From assembly GCA_021791345.1 (NCBI GenBank), contig JAJYWT010000210.1, positions 1 through 28,491 on the forward strand: DNA of 28,491 nt, written 5' to 3'. A program made the position numbers and the translations under genes. Origin of the DNA: a bacterium. GTDB taxonomy: Bacteria; Chloroflexota; Dormibacteria; UBA8260; Bog-877. Positions 1-7,698 of the stretch are shown here, piece by piece. The first letter of the stretch is position 1. Each line of letters starts with the position of its first letter. A model generated the notes under the pieces. That model ran no database searches, was not told where the DNA came from, and worked only from the letters and a program-made list of their open reading frames with translations.

Positions 1-307
1 GGACCTGTTCCGGGCCGGCCACCGGCGGCCGCTGCGCCAGCGCCTGCAGCGCTCCGACGAGCTCATCGGCAGGGTTGAGCACTGCCGGCTCCAGTCGGTG
101 CGGCTGGTCTCCGCCGACCTCTGGCAGCAGGCGGCCGCGCTGACGGCCGAGGTCGATCCCGGGCTGCGCCGGCAGCTGGGGACCGACCGGCGCGCCAGCC
201 ACCTGGGGGAGATCCTGTTCCGCCTGCAGGCGAAACTGCTGGAGGAGATCAATCAACAGCGCACCCGGGGCGCCGCCCCCGTCATCCCGCTCTTCCCTGA
301 ACGCTGA
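1..307 (+). CDS. C-terminal end of an unknown protein (5' truncated)
   Basis: The frame is open from base 2 to the TGA at 305-307, giving about 101 residues with no start in view, so this is the tail of a longer gene cut by the window edge. A GTG at 98 is in frame but the coding frame continues upstream of it. The sequence is rich in Arg, Gln, Leu and Glu and reads as mostly amphipathic helix, ending in a Pro-containing tail. No cysteine pairs, membrane segments or recognisable motifs are visible, and I do not recognise the family. The next gene (sugar kinase) is in frame back across this stop, so the two genes probably overlap and are co-transcribed. Confidence 0.55.
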   Translation, partial: DLFRAGHRRPLRQRLQRSDELIGRVEHCRLQSVRLVSADLWQQAAALTAEVDPGLRRQLGTDRRASHLGEILFRLQAKLLEEINQQRTRGAAPVIPLFPER

Positions 308-389
308 CCAGACGCCCGCCTGGTCCATCGCCGCCGCCGGCACGATCGGGTTCGATGATCTGACCACTCCCGATGGCCGAGCGGCCCAG

Positions 390-1172
390 GTGCCCGGAGG
401 GTCCGCGCTCTACTTCTCACTCGCGGCCCGGGAGCTCTGCCCGGTGCGGCCGGTAGCCGCCGTGGGCCAGGACGGTGCGCCGCTGCTCCAGGTGCTGGAG
501 CAGGCGGGGATCGACCAGAGCGGGATCGAGCGCATGGCCGGCCCCAGTTACCAGTGGACGGCGACCCGCGACCGCGATGGCCAGCTGGAGTCCCAGGTGC
601 AGCGGCTGGGGGTCTACGAGGAGTGGTCGCCGCGGGTGCCGGAGATCTGCCGCCGCAGTGAGATCCTCTTCCTGGGCTCGATGCCCCCCCCGGTCCAGCT
701 GGCGGTCATGGGCCAGTGCTCGGGGGCCGATCTGGTGGCGATCGACACCATGACCGACTTCATCTCCTCCGATCGGGAGCTGCTGCTGGAGCTCATCGAA
801 GCGGCCGACCTCTTCTTCGCCAACCGCGCCGAGCTGGAGGCGTTGCTGGGCAGCGGCGCCGGCCTCAAGCGCGCCAGCTCACTTCTGGAGACCGGCCGGC
901 TCCGGGCGGTCGTGGTCAAGGAGGGCGCGGCCGGGGCGACCCTGGTCACCCGACAGGGGAACCGCCTGGTGCCGGCGGTGGAGGTCGAGGAGGTGGTCGA
1001 TCCGACCGGGGCCGGGGACGCTCTGGCCGGAGGGCTGCTGGGACGGCTCGCCCAGCTGCGGTCATCCAGTGAGGAGGCGCTGCTGCTGGGGCTGGAGGAG
1101 GGGGTGAGGGCCGCCGCCCGCGCGATCTCGCACTTCTCGGTGCGGGGGCTGCTGGATTCGCAGCGGCGCTGA
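390..1172 (+). CDS. PfkB-family carbohydrate kinase
   Basis: Ribokinase/PfkB superfamily enzyme that phosphorylates a sugar or nucleoside with ATP; the substrate cannot be told from sequence. The N-terminal GGSA segment follows the start, and the C-terminal signature DPTGAGDALAGG (about residues 205-216) holds the anion hole and catalytic Asp. The start given is the first standard start codon (GTG 390). However, the frame is open upstream to at least 300 and encodes a PfkB-like first strand (AAAGTIGFDD, around 330-359) that the family needs. The true protein therefore probably begins about 20-31 residues earlier, perhaps at CTG 297, which overlaps the preceding stop. Convergent with the methylglyoxal synthase gene downstream. 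Confidence 0.88.
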   Translation: MPGGSALYFSLAARELCPVRPVAAVGQDGAPLLQVLEQAGIDQSGIERMAGPSYQWTATRDRDGQLESQVQRLGVYEEWSPRVPEICRRSEILFLGSMPPPVQLAVMGQCSGADLVAIDTMTDFISSDRELLLELIEAADLFFANRAELEALLGSGAGLKRASSLLETGRLRAVVVKEGAAGATLVTRQGNRLVPAVEVEEVVDPTGAGDALAGGLLGRLAQLRSSSEEALLLGLEEGVRAAARAISHFSVRGLLDSQRR

Positions 1173-1272
1173 GCCGCCGCGGCTGAACCGGGGGCGATGG
1201 CCCGCGAGCGCCACCACCGGTCCGGCCAGCAATCGTGTCACCGGGTGAAGCGTGGGGGGTCCCCTGCCGGGC

Positions 1273-1698
1273 TCACTCTCTCTTGGCCATCCGGGACTCG
1301 TGGTCCGAGTAGTCGGGCACCAGCCGCTGATAGCCGGAGCGCATCAGCGGCGAGGAGATGAGGAAGTCGGCGGTCGCGCGGTTGGTGGCGACGGGGATGT
1401 TCCACACCGCCGTCATCCGCAAAAGGGCGCGCACATCGGGGTCGTGGGGCTGGGCCTCCAGCGGGTCCCAGAAGAAGATCAGCAGGTCGATGGTGCCGTC
1501 CGCGATCAGGGCGCCCATCTGCTGGTCTCCGCCCAGCGGGCCGCTCAGGAGCCGGCTGACCTGGAGCCCCAGCTCGCGCTCCAGGAGGGACCCCGTGGTC
1601 CCGGTGGCGTAGAGGCGGTGCGGCGCCAGGCTGCCCCGGTTGAACCTCGCCCACTCGATGAGGTCGCGCTTCTTGTTGTCATGCGCGACCAGGGCCAT
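1273..1698 (-). CDS. mgsA: methylglyoxal synthase
   Basis: Converts dihydroxyacetone phosphate to methylglyoxal plus phosphate in the cytoplasm, a bypass of lower glycolysis under phosphate limitation. The protein shows ALVAHDNKK at the N-terminus, the phosphate-binding YATGTTG, then SGPLGGDQQ with the catalytic Asp, [15 protein letters not shown] with the His and Asp of the active site, and NIPVATN near the C-terminus. The chosen ATG at 1698 gives 141 residues, close to B. subtilis MgsA, and places the first conserved strand at residue 2. The frame is open back to a TTG at 1800 that overlaps the upstream hydrolase stop, but that extra 34-residue stretch is Pro/Gly/Arg-rich and not conserved. 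Probably translated from the same mRNA as the MBL-fold gene. Confidence 0.93.
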   Translation of the reverse strand: MALVAHDNKKRDLIEWARFNRGSLAPHRLYATGTTGSLLERELGLQVSRLLSGPLGGDQQMGALIADGTIDLLIFFWDPLEAQPHDPDVRALLRMTAVWNIPVATNRATADFLISSPLMRSGYQRLVPDYSDHESRMAKRE

Positions 1699-1796
1699 GC
1701 TCAGCACCGGGGTCACCCGCTCCGCCGCCCCGCCTCTCTGGGGCAGCTCCAGAGGAGGGGGGCCGGCGCGGCGCTGGCCTGGGTCGTCCGGTCCGG

Positions 1797-2435
1797 TCAA
1801 AGTTCGAACGGGTGCACCGGGTTGAGGGTGCGCACCACGACCGGCGCCGCCTCCGCGGCGAACTGAGCGGCGTCGTTGGCGCTTCCCACCACGAATCCGT
1901 AGTGCATGGGGACCGCCAGGCCGGGTTTCATCGCCCGGGCCAGCTCGGCAGCCTCCTTGTGGTCCATGGTGTAGGTGCCGCCGATCGGGAGGAAGGCGAC
2001 CTCGGTCCGGATCGCCTCCAGCTCCGGCAGATGATCGGTGTCCCCGGCGTGGTAGTAGGTGTGGCCATTGAGCCGGAGCAGGTAGCCGACCCAGCCGTTG
2101 GCCTTGGGGTGCGCCTCCAGCCGCTCCTCGACCACGTTGTAGGCGGGCACGGTCTCCAGGTGCACCCCCGCGGCCTCAAGCGACTCGCCAGGCGCGACCG
2201 CGATCACGTTGCCGGTGAGCTCGGCGGCGATGTCCTTGGGGGCGACCACCACGGTCTTGGCGGTGGTCAGCCGCTCCAGGTCGGGCTTGGAGTAGTGGTC
2301 GAAGTGGGCGTGGGTGATGACGATGAGGTCGGCCGGGTCCTCGGTGGTCACCTCCCAGGGGTCGATGTAGACGGTGAGCCCGTCCCCCTGCCAGCGATAC
2401 GCCGCCTGCTTGAACCAGATGAAGTCCTCGAGCAC
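1797..2435 (-). CDS. MBL-fold metal-dependent hydrolase (UlaG/YtkL-like)
   Basis: A 212-residue metallo-beta-lactamase-fold hydrolase. The metal-binding motif THAHFDH gives His42, His44, Asp46 and His47; HAGDTD gives Asp132 and PMHYG gives His178, so a full di-metal site is present. Overall form resembles the UlaG-like branch rather than glyoxalase II or beta-lactamases, and the substrate is unknown. The start is GTG at 2435, supported by a strong Shine-Dalgarno GGGAGGTGA six to seven bases upstream. It lies directly before mgsA on the same strand; since this is not a recognisable glyoxalase II, a role in methylglyoxal detoxification is only a guess. Confidence 0.9.
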   Translation of the reverse strand: MLEDFIWFKQAAYRWQGDGLTVYIDPWEVTTEDPADLIVITHAHFDHYSKPDLERLTTAKTVVVAPKDIAAELTGNVIAVAPGESLEAAGVHLETVPAYNVVEERLEAHPKANGWVGYLLRLNGHTYYHAGDTDHLPELEAIRTEVAFLPIGGTYTMDHKEAAELARAMKPGLAVPMHYGFVVGSANDAAQFAAEAAPVVVRTLNPVHPFEL

Positions 2436-2621
2436 AACTCACCTCCCTTGAACTTGCCCCAAACGTCTCTGGAGCATATCGTCGCAGGGGCGCGGCCCCC
2501 TCACAAGCGGCCAACCGGGGCTGCTCCAGCGCCCGCCCGGAGTCACCGCGCAGCTCCTCATTTGTCACAATTCCTCCGCGAAACGAGTCGGCCTCCTGTG
2601 GGGAGGGGCAAACTGACGCCG

Positions 2622-3182
2622 ATGGATCAGCCCACCTACCGGCCTGGGTCGAAGGAGGACTTCGACCGGCTCTACCAGAGCAGCTACCAGCGCATCTACG
2701 CCACCGCGGTGGTGCTGCTGCGCGACCCGGCCGCGGCCGAGGACTGCACCCAGGAGGCGTTCCTGCACGCCTTCCGCGCCTGGAAGCGCTGGAAGCAGGA
2801 CGCGCCCGCGGAGGCCTGGCTGTACCGGATCGCGATCAACACCGTGACCTCATGGCGGCGCCGGGAGCGGATCCGGGAGGCGGGCGAGCTGGTGCGACGA
2901 CTGGGTCGTCCCCCCGACCACCTGGACTCGTCTCCGGTCGAGGAGCTGGACATGGTGGCAGGGTTGCGCCAGCTCCCGGTGAAACAGGCGGCGGTCATCG
3001 TCCTTCGGCACCTCCACGGTTACAGCAACCGGGAGATCGCGGCCACCCTGGGGATCCCCGAGGGCACGGTCGCCTCGCGGCTGGTGGCCGGCAAGCGGCG
3101 TCTCCGGGAGCTGCTGGCGGACCGACCCGGGAAGATGGAAATGAACAGATCGGCCGATGCGTGCGTCCCCTCTGACAGGTAA
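2622..3182 (+). CDS. ECF-type RNA polymerase sigma factor (sigma-70 family)
   Basis: A 186-residue extracytoplasmic-function sigma factor that directs RNA polymerase to a stress or envelope regulon. Region 2 is seen in YQRIYATAVVLLRDPAAAEDCTQ and the following AFLHAFRAWKRW with the -10-binding helix; region 4 is the helix-turn-helix GYSNREIAATLGIPEGTVASRL near residues 130-152 that reads the -35 box. The frame is open far upstream, but ATG 2622 is where sigma homology begins, and a GGAGG lies at 2602-2606, somewhat far (15 bases). It is followed after 3 bases by a membrane protein gene, the usual position of an anti-sigma partner. Divergent from the MBL hydrolase. Confidence 0.9.
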   Translation: MDQPTYRPGSKEDFDRLYQSSYQRIYATAVVLLRDPAAAEDCTQEAFLHAFRAWKRWKQDAPAEAWLYRIAINTVTSWRRRERIREAGELVRRLGRPPDHLDSSPVEELDMVAGLRQLPVKQAAVIVLRHLHGYSNREIAATLGIPEGTVASRLVAGKRRLRELLADRPGKMEMNRSADACVPSDR

Positions 3183-3185
3183 GTC

Positions 3186-3785
3186 ATGGAAAGCAGCAAC
3201 ACCCCCGACCTCGACCGGCTCCTGGAGCAGCAGCTCCAGCGCGAGGTGGCCACCCATCCGGGGAGTTCCGCGGCCCCCGGGATGGCCAGGTATCACGCTG
3301 CATCCTTTAGAGGAGGTATGCATATGCCCTTTGTCCCGAGCTTTTTGGCCGGGCTCTCCGCCAAGGGTGCCGCCGGCCTTGCCCTGGCCGCGATTGCGGT
3401 GGGTGGTGGGGCCGCAGCCACGGTGGCCTCTCACAGCGTCGACCCCATGAACTGGGGGCAGCTGGTGGTGGGGCAGGTGAAGGTCTGCAAGGCCGAGTAC
3501 GGACCGTCGGCAACTCCCTCTGCGAGCACCTCCGTCAGCCCCGCCGCCAAGGCCAACGTCGGTCAGTGCGTGAGTGCGTTCGCCAAGACCCACGGCCAGA
3601 TGGAGCGCAAGCTGCACGCCCACGCGAGCCCGAGTGGACGTCCGAGCGGACTCCCCTCCGGCCGACCCAGCAGCCCGGGCCGGCCCAGCGGTCTGCCCAC
3701 CCCGCCAGCCTTCGACGGCAAGCCGAGTGGGCTGCCCACTCCCCGGGGGAAGGGCCGTCCCAGCAGCACCCCCGGCCAGCACTGA
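3186..3785 (+). CDS. single-pass membrane protein with Pro/Ser/Gly-rich tail, putative sigma-factor partner
   Basis: A 199-residue protein starting 3 bases after the sigma factor stop. It has a short polar N-terminus with Glu/Gln-rich helix, one predicted membrane segment at about residues 55-80 (SAKGAAGLALAAIAVGGGAA), a small domain with two Cys (VCKAEYG and QCVSAF), and a low-complexity tail of repeated GRPSGLP-type units. Position next to an ECF sigma suggests an anti-sigma or regulated surface protein, but no zinc-binding HxxxCxxC motif is present, so this is inferred from context only. An internal in-frame ATG at 3324 has a perfect AGGAGG, which may give a second, shorter product. Ends just before two strong hairpins. 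Confidence 0.75.
   Translation: MESSNTPDLDRLLEQQLQREVATHPGSSAAPGMARYHAASFRGGMHMPFVPSFLAGLSAKGAAGLALAAIAVGGGAAATVASHSVDPMNWGQLVVGQVKVCKAEYGPSATPSASTSVSPAAKANVGQCVSAFAKTHGQMERKLHAHASPSGRPSGLPSGRPSSPGRPSGLPTPPAFDGKPSGLPTPRGKGRPSSTPGQH
3311..3316 (+). promoter_or_regulatory. perfect Shine-Dalgarno AGGAGG inside the coding frame
   Basis: AGGAGG sits 7 bases before the in-frame ATG at 3324 (another ATG is at 3318). It is a much better ribosome site than the one before the upstream start at 3186 (AGGT about 6 bases away). Translation from 3324 would drop the 46-residue polar N-terminus and leave the membrane segment near the start of the protein. Whether it is used is not visible from sequence. Confidence 0.5.
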
Positions 3786-3786
3786 G

Positions 3787-3865
3787 CCCGGCTGAACGAC
3801 AGCCGGGAATCCCGAGTCCTGCACCCGGGGGGCCGCCGGCGGCCCCGGGTGCAGCCCGCTCGGGA
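3787..3865. terminator. two tandem hairpins, likely bidirectional terminator
   Basis: The gap between two convergent genes (stops at 3785 and 3869) is nearly filled by two inverted repeats. The first is a perfect 8-bp stem, CCCGGCTG 3787-3794 with CAGCCGGG 3800-3807. The second is a long stem, 3819-3837 pairing with 3838-3854 with a two-base bulge, flanked by a further 7-bp pair TCCCGAG 3810-3816 and CTCGGGA 3859-3865. There is no U-tract, so Rho-independent action is inferred from placement and strength. Confidence 0.6.
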
Positions 3866-3868
3866 CGA

Positions 3869-4225
3869 TCAGGAGGCGATCGCCTGGCGGATCTCCGCCA
3901 CCGCCTGATCCGGGTTTTCAACGTCCACCACCAGCGCCCGGTAGTGCTCGTGCTGGAGGGAGATGACCACCGCGTGACCGGGTCGGTGCACGTCCCAGAA
4001 GACCGTCCCCTCGGCGTCGTGGAAGAACCCGGCCTGAAGGACGCCCGGGATCCGTGAACCCGCCAGCTTGATCCCCCCTCGCATGGCCTCCACCGCCTGC
4101 TGGTCGCCGCTGACGCCGGTGATGTCCGCCAGAGGGATCGTCAGGTGGCTGCGCAGAGCCCAGAGCCGATCGGCCCCCTCCACCTCCAGTTTCAGCGCGC
4201 CGTCCTCGATCTTGTACTCGGTCAC
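3869..4225 (-). CDS. small PH-domain-like conserved protein
   Basis: A 118-residue soluble protein with no membrane segment. It reads as alternating beta strands ending in a helix (PDQAVAEIRQAIA), in the manner of small bacterial pleckstrin-homology-like proteins, and includes the segment SRIPGVLQAGFF common to that group. Function unknown. The start GTG at 4225 has an AGGAG about 8 bases upstream. It is the next gene on the minus strand after the Nramp-like transporter but 166 bases away with a possible weak hairpin between, so co-transcription is uncertain. Family assignment rests on general pattern, not on catalytic residues. Confidence 0.7.
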   Translation of the reverse strand: MTEYKIEDGALKLEVEGADRLWALRSHLTIPLADITGVSGDQQAVEAMRGGIKLAGSRIPGVLQAGFFHDAEGTVFWDVHRPGHAVVISLQHEHYRALVVDVENPDQAVAEIRQAIAS

Positions 4226-4329
4226 TCCTACAACTCCTGGCTGACTCCGATGGGTGTGGTGGGGTCAACGCTGCCGGCCCCACCGCTGCCCCGCCAGTCT
4301 GCAAGGCCGCGGTCGGTCCTCACAAGCGA

Positions 4330-4352
4330 GGGCTCCCCCATTTCGGAGGCCC
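4330..4352 (-). terminator. possible hairpin downstream of the Nramp-like gene
   Basis: GGGCTCC at 4330-4336 can pair with GGAGGCCC at 4345-4352 if one C is bulged, about 40 bases past the transporter stop on the minus strand. There is no T-tract. It may be an attenuator or terminator between the transporter and the PH-like gene. Confidence 0.25.
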
Positions 4353-4391
4353 GATGGCGGCCTGCGGCCCCGGCCGGGTCGTGTGCCGGTG

Positions 4392-6020
4392 TCAGTGGGC
4401 GGTCGCGAGCTGGCCGATCTTGACCGCCAGCAGCACCACCGCCAGCACCAGGTATCCCCGCAGCACGAGCATGCCCACGCGCTGGCCGCGCGACCACTGC
4501 GGGGGGCGGAGCTGATCAAGGGGCGGCATCCGCCAGGCCCGGCGGTCGCCGGTGACCGCCAGCTCGCGCTCCAGATCCCGGCCCCGCCTCCTGCGGCTGG
4601 AGACCGCCATCGCGACCAGCCCCAGGGTCCCCAGCACCACCGCGCCCAGGGTGAAGGGGCCGAGGGGGATCTCGGGGAACACGGTGGTGACGGTGAGGAT
4701 CAACGAGAGGAGCACCAGGACCGACACGATGATGGTGGCGACCACGTTCTGGGCGCGGGTGTTGACCCAGGGGCCGAGCACCTCGGCGTCGTTGCAGAGC
4801 AGCAGCAGAAAGACGATCGCCGAGGGCAGCAGGACCCCCGCCAGCACCTGGACCCCGGTGGTCATCAGTCCCAGGGGGGCGCCGGGGATGAGCACGACCC
4901 CGGCTGCCACCGCGATCAGGGCGGCGAAGGAGAGGTAGAAGCCCTTGGCGTCGCTCACCTTGCGGTGCAGCGAGTGCTTAAGCCCGAAGCTGTCGCCCAG
5001 CGCATAGGAGGTGGCGAGGGTGACTGCGGAGGCGCCGATCACTGAGGCGTTGACCAGCACCACCGCGAAGATGGCGCCGGAGGCGGGCCCCACCCGGCGG
5101 CTCAGCCCCTCCGCGACCGTCAGCCCGGAGCCGAACTGGCCGGCGAGCCCGGTGTGATTGAAGGCGAAGGCGGTCGCCAGCATCAGGGCGCCCGCGCCCG
5201 CGGTGGTGACCACCGCCCCGATCGAGGTGTCGGCGAGCTCGTATCGGAGCCACCGGGTGGTGATCCGCTTGTCGATCACGTTGGACTGCTGGAAGAAGAG
5301 CTGCCAGGGGGCGATGGTCGTGCCCACCACCGCGATGATGAAGAGGACCGAGGTGGAGCGGAAGCCGCCCTGCACCGAGGGGATCACCAGTCCCTGCAGC
5401 ACCGGCACCGGCTTGGGGTGTGAGAGCAGCGCCAGCGGGAACATCAGAAGGCTGGTGACGATGAAGACGAACATGAAGCGCTCCCAGCGCTGGAAGTTGC
5501 CGGTCGCGACCATCGCCAAGAGCGCGATCGCCACGATCGGGACCGACGCGAGCGGGGTGATCCCGAAGTAGCGCAGGCCCAGGTTGACCCCGATGAACTC
5601 GGTGACCAGGGTGAGGAAGTTGAGGAGGAAGAGGTCCCCCACCGAGAAGGCGGCCCAGAAGCGGCCGAAGCGCTCCTTGATCAGGCGGGCGTGACCCACC
5701 CCGGTCACCGCCCCCAGCCGCACCACCATCTCCTGGGCCACGATCAGGGTGGGGATGCAGAGCACCAAAACCCAGAGCAGGCTGGTCCCGTAGTTCTGGC
5801 CCGCCTGGGCGTAGGTCGAGACCCCGCCGGCGTCGTTGTCCCCGATCATGACGATGAGGCCGGGCCCCATGATCGCCGCCAGGGTCAGCAGCCGCCGCGA
5901 CCAAGGCCGACCCCGATCGGCCGGCGGGATCCGGCCCAGGGCGCCACGAATCTCGCCCTCGTGGGCGGGATCCAGCACCGCCGACCGCTCCGGTGCGGGC
6001 CGGCGCAGCTCCTCTGGCAT
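4392..6020 (-). CDS. Nramp-family divalent metal transporter, non-canonical (NRMT-like)
   Basis: A 542-residue polytopic protein with a 40-residue cytoplasmic N-terminus and about eleven membrane segments of the LeuT/Nramp fold. In the first segment, the canonical metal motif DPGN is replaced by DAGG (Asp63-Gly66), losing the ligand Asn. In the sixth segment, the canonical MPH is replaced by APW (Ala237-Trp239), losing the Met that favours transition metals. Loss of that Met is known from Nramp-related magnesium transporters, so Mg2+ or a broader range is a plausible substrate; this is inference. Start ATG 6020 has AGGAGG six bases upstream. It diverges from the MgtE-N/CBS gene over a 292-bp shared region. 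Confidence 0.88.
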   Translation of the reverse strand: MPEELRRPAPERSAVLDPAHEGEIRGALGRIPPADRGRPWSRRLLTLAAIMGPGLIVMIGDNDAGGVSTYAQAGQNYGTSLLWVLVLCIPTLIVAQEMVVRLGAVTGVGHARLIKERFGRFWAAFSVGDLFLLNFLTLVTEFIGVNLGLRYFGITPLASVPIVAIALLAMVATGNFQRWERFMFVFIVTSLLMFPLALLSHPKPVPVLQGLVIPSVQGGFRSTSVLFIIAVVGTTIAPWQLFFQQSNVIDKRITTRWLRYELADTSIGAVVTTAGAGALMLATAFAFNHTGLAGQFGSGLTVAEGLSRRVGPASGAIFAVVLVNASVIGASAVTLATSYALGDSFGLKHSLHRKVSDAKGFYLSFAALIAVAAGVVLIPGAPLGLMTTGVQVLAGVLLPSAIVFLLLLCNDAEVLGPWVNTRAQNVVATIIVSVLVLLSLILTVTTVFPEIPLGPFTLGAVVLGTLGLVAMAVSSRRRRGRDLERELAVTGDRRAWRMPPLDQLRPPQWSRGQRVGMLVLRGYLVLAVVLLAVKIGQLATAH

Positions 6021-6243
6021 CGGCGACCTCCTGGCTTGGGTTCGACTGCGGGTGGGCGCGAGTACCCGCCGGGAGGCTGTCGGAGGTTATCGGCCTAAGC
6101 GCACACGGCGGGCGCGTGAAGATGACGACTTGGCGGTTTACTTGAACCGTCCATGCTCACCTCCATGCTCGGCCAATCGATACCAGCCCGGCCGTGAAGG
6201 CAGGGTTAAGGCGGGTATCGGAAACTGCGCCGGGGCGCGCCTA

Positions 6244-6249
6244 TATGCT
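6244..6249 (+). promoter_or_regulatory. -10 box TATGCT before a leaderless mini-ORF
   Basis: TATGCT (within TATATGCT, 6242-6249) lies 6 bases before a GTG at 6256, the spacing expected when transcription begins at the start codon itself. No good -35 box is seen 16-18 bases upstream. It would drive the MgtE-N/CBS gene starting at 6313. Confidence 0.4.
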
Positions 6250-6255
6250 ACCAGC

Positions 6256-6300
6256 GTGATCTCCTGCGTCGGCGTCCACCGCCTCCCCGCGCGGCCCTAG
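6256..6300 (+). CDS. possible 14-residue leader peptide
   Basis: GTG at 6256 opens a 14-codon frame (VISCVGVHRLPARP) ending in TAG at 6298-6300, 12 bases before the ATG of the magnesium-sensor gene. It begins 6 bases after a -10 box, suggesting leaderless translation, and ends in a Pro/Arg pattern. Pro-rich leader peptides control mgt genes in Salmonella by ribosome behaviour at low Mg2+; a similar role here is only a hypothesis. Such a short frame may also be chance. Confidence 0.25.
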   Translation: MISCVGVHRLPARP

Positions 6301-6312
6301 TCGTTCAGCTCC

Positions 6313-7626
6313 ATGCCCACCCTGCCGTCGCGGCCGCCGACGCCATCAAGGCGGCGCCGCCGCCTGCTCACCACCAGAGCGGTCCAGGCCTCCCTGCTCC
6401 CCCTGTCCCGGCTCCGTCAGCTCTCCCCCGTCGACGAGGCCGGCCGCGGGGCCGGTCGGCTGGTGGACGTGGTGGTGAGCTGGAACGGCAGTGACGCCTA
6501 CCCCCCGGTCACCGGGCTGGTGCTGCAGCGTGGCGACGAGCAGGTCTTCCACCCCATCTCCACCGTCGTGCGGATCGACGCCCAGGCGATCGTGGTGCGC
6601 CCGGTGGGCCAGGCCGACCCCGGGTTCGTCCGCCGCGAGGGGGAGCTGCGGCTGGTCCAGGACGTGCTGGGCCGCCAGCTGGTCGACGTCGACGGAGCCA
6701 AGGTGCTGCGCGCCGAGGACCTCTACCTGGCCCCGGTCCTGGGCCGGCTGCGGCTGGTGGGGGTCGCGGGCTCGCCCCGCTCGCTTTTGGCCCGGATCGT
6801 CTCCACCTGGCGGCCGGATTCGGAGCGCCTGGTCGACTGGTCGGCGGTCCACCCCTTCGGAGACCCCGGTTCGGAGCTCCGGCTCTCGGTCCCCCACGAG
6901 GGCCTCCGGCGGCTGCATCCCGGGGAGCTGGCGGACCTGCTCGAGGAGCTGGACCAGCCCGCCCGCGACGAGCTGACGACCGCGCTCGACCCGGGCGCGG
7001 TTGCCGACGCGCTGGAGGAGATGGAGCCGGAGCGGATCGAGGACATCCTGCGGGAGGCACCTCCCGAGCGGGCGGCGCAGCTGGTGGCAGCGATGGAGCC
7101 GGACGAGGCGGTCGATGTGCTGCGGGACATGGAGCGCCAGGAGGCGGACGCGATCCTGGCCCACCTCCCAACCGAGGTCGCGCGCCAGCTGACCGACCTC
7201 TTGGGATATCCGGAGACCATGGCTGGGGGCTTCATGACCACCACCCTGGCCAAGGTCCATCCCGACGACACCGTCGAGGCGGTGCGCGAGCGGCTGCGCG
7301 AGCTCCGCGAGCACGGCGCCGACATCGACTCGGTGGTGGTCCTGGACGATCAGGGGCGGCTGCTGGCCGACCTGCCGCTCTTCGATCTGCTGGCGGCCGA
7401 GGACCAGACCCGGGTCGCGGAGCTGCTCTCCGACACGACCCCGGTGACGGTGCCGCCGGAGGCGTTCCTGGACGAGGTCGTGGACCGTCTCACCGAGGCC
7501 AGGGCCTCGTCCGTGGTGGTCGCCGACCAGAACGGGCATCCGCTGGGCCGGGTTCTGGCCGACGACGTGATCGACGCTCTCAAGGAGGGGGGGCTGCGCC
7601 TCAAGCTCCCCTGGCTTTTCCGCTGA
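6313..7626 (+). CDS. soluble PRC-barrel / MgtE-N / CBS-pair protein (magnesium sensor without channel)
   Basis: A 437-residue cytoplasmic protein. After a Pro- and Arg-rich start (residues 1-18), two PRC-barrel-like segments cover about 28-150. A MgtE N-terminal helical domain spans about 200-303, with repeats of the ADLLEEL and VADALEEMEPE type, and ends in GYPETMAGGFMTT, the junction seen in MgtE. A CBS pair follows at about 310-430. The membrane channel of MgtE is absent. In MgtE these cytosolic domains bind Mg2+ and gate the pore; here they could regulate the divergent Nramp-like transporter, which is inference from adjacency. No clear Shine-Dalgarno precedes ATG 6313, so translation may depend on the short upstream frame. 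Confidence 0.88.
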   Translation: MPTLPSRPPTPSRRRRRLLTTRAVQASLLPLSRLRQLSPVDEAGRGAGRLVDVVVSWNGSDAYPPVTGLVLQRGDEQVFHPISTVVRIDAQAIVVRPVGQADPGFVRREGELRLVQDVLGRQLVDVDGAKVLRAEDLYLAPVLGRLRLVGVAGSPRSLLARIVSTWRPDSERLVDWSAVHPFGDPGSELRLSVPHEGLRRLHPGELADLLEELDQPARDELTTALDPGAVADALEEMEPERIEDILREAPPERAAQLVAAMEPDEAVDVLRDMERQEADAILAHLPTEVARQLTDLLGYPETMAGGFMTTTLAKVHPDDTVEAVRERLRELREHGADIDSVVVLDDQGRLLADLPLFDLLAAEDQTRVAELLSDTTPVTVPPEAFLDEVVDRLTEARASSVVVADQNGHPLGRVLADDVIDALKEGGLRLKLPWLFR

Positions 7627-7698
7627 GCGCCGGCCATGTGTCCCTTGGGGGTAGGGCACGGTCTACGAGGTGGCGCCGGACGGCCGGTCGGGTGCGGG

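Noticed and set aside
1812..2621. Long plus-strand open frame running into the sigma factor
   Set aside because: It is antisense to the MBL hydrolase and lacks protein-like composition; sigma homology begins only at ATG 2622.
6021..6255. M-box or yybP-ykoY riboswitch before the Mg/metal genes
   Set aside because: I could not find the conserved core segments of either class; a covariance search would be needed.
6346..7659. 437-residue minus-strand open frame opposite the MgtE-N/CBS gene
   Set aside because: A GC-rich shadow of a well-supported gene; no motif, and the plus-strand product has clear domains.
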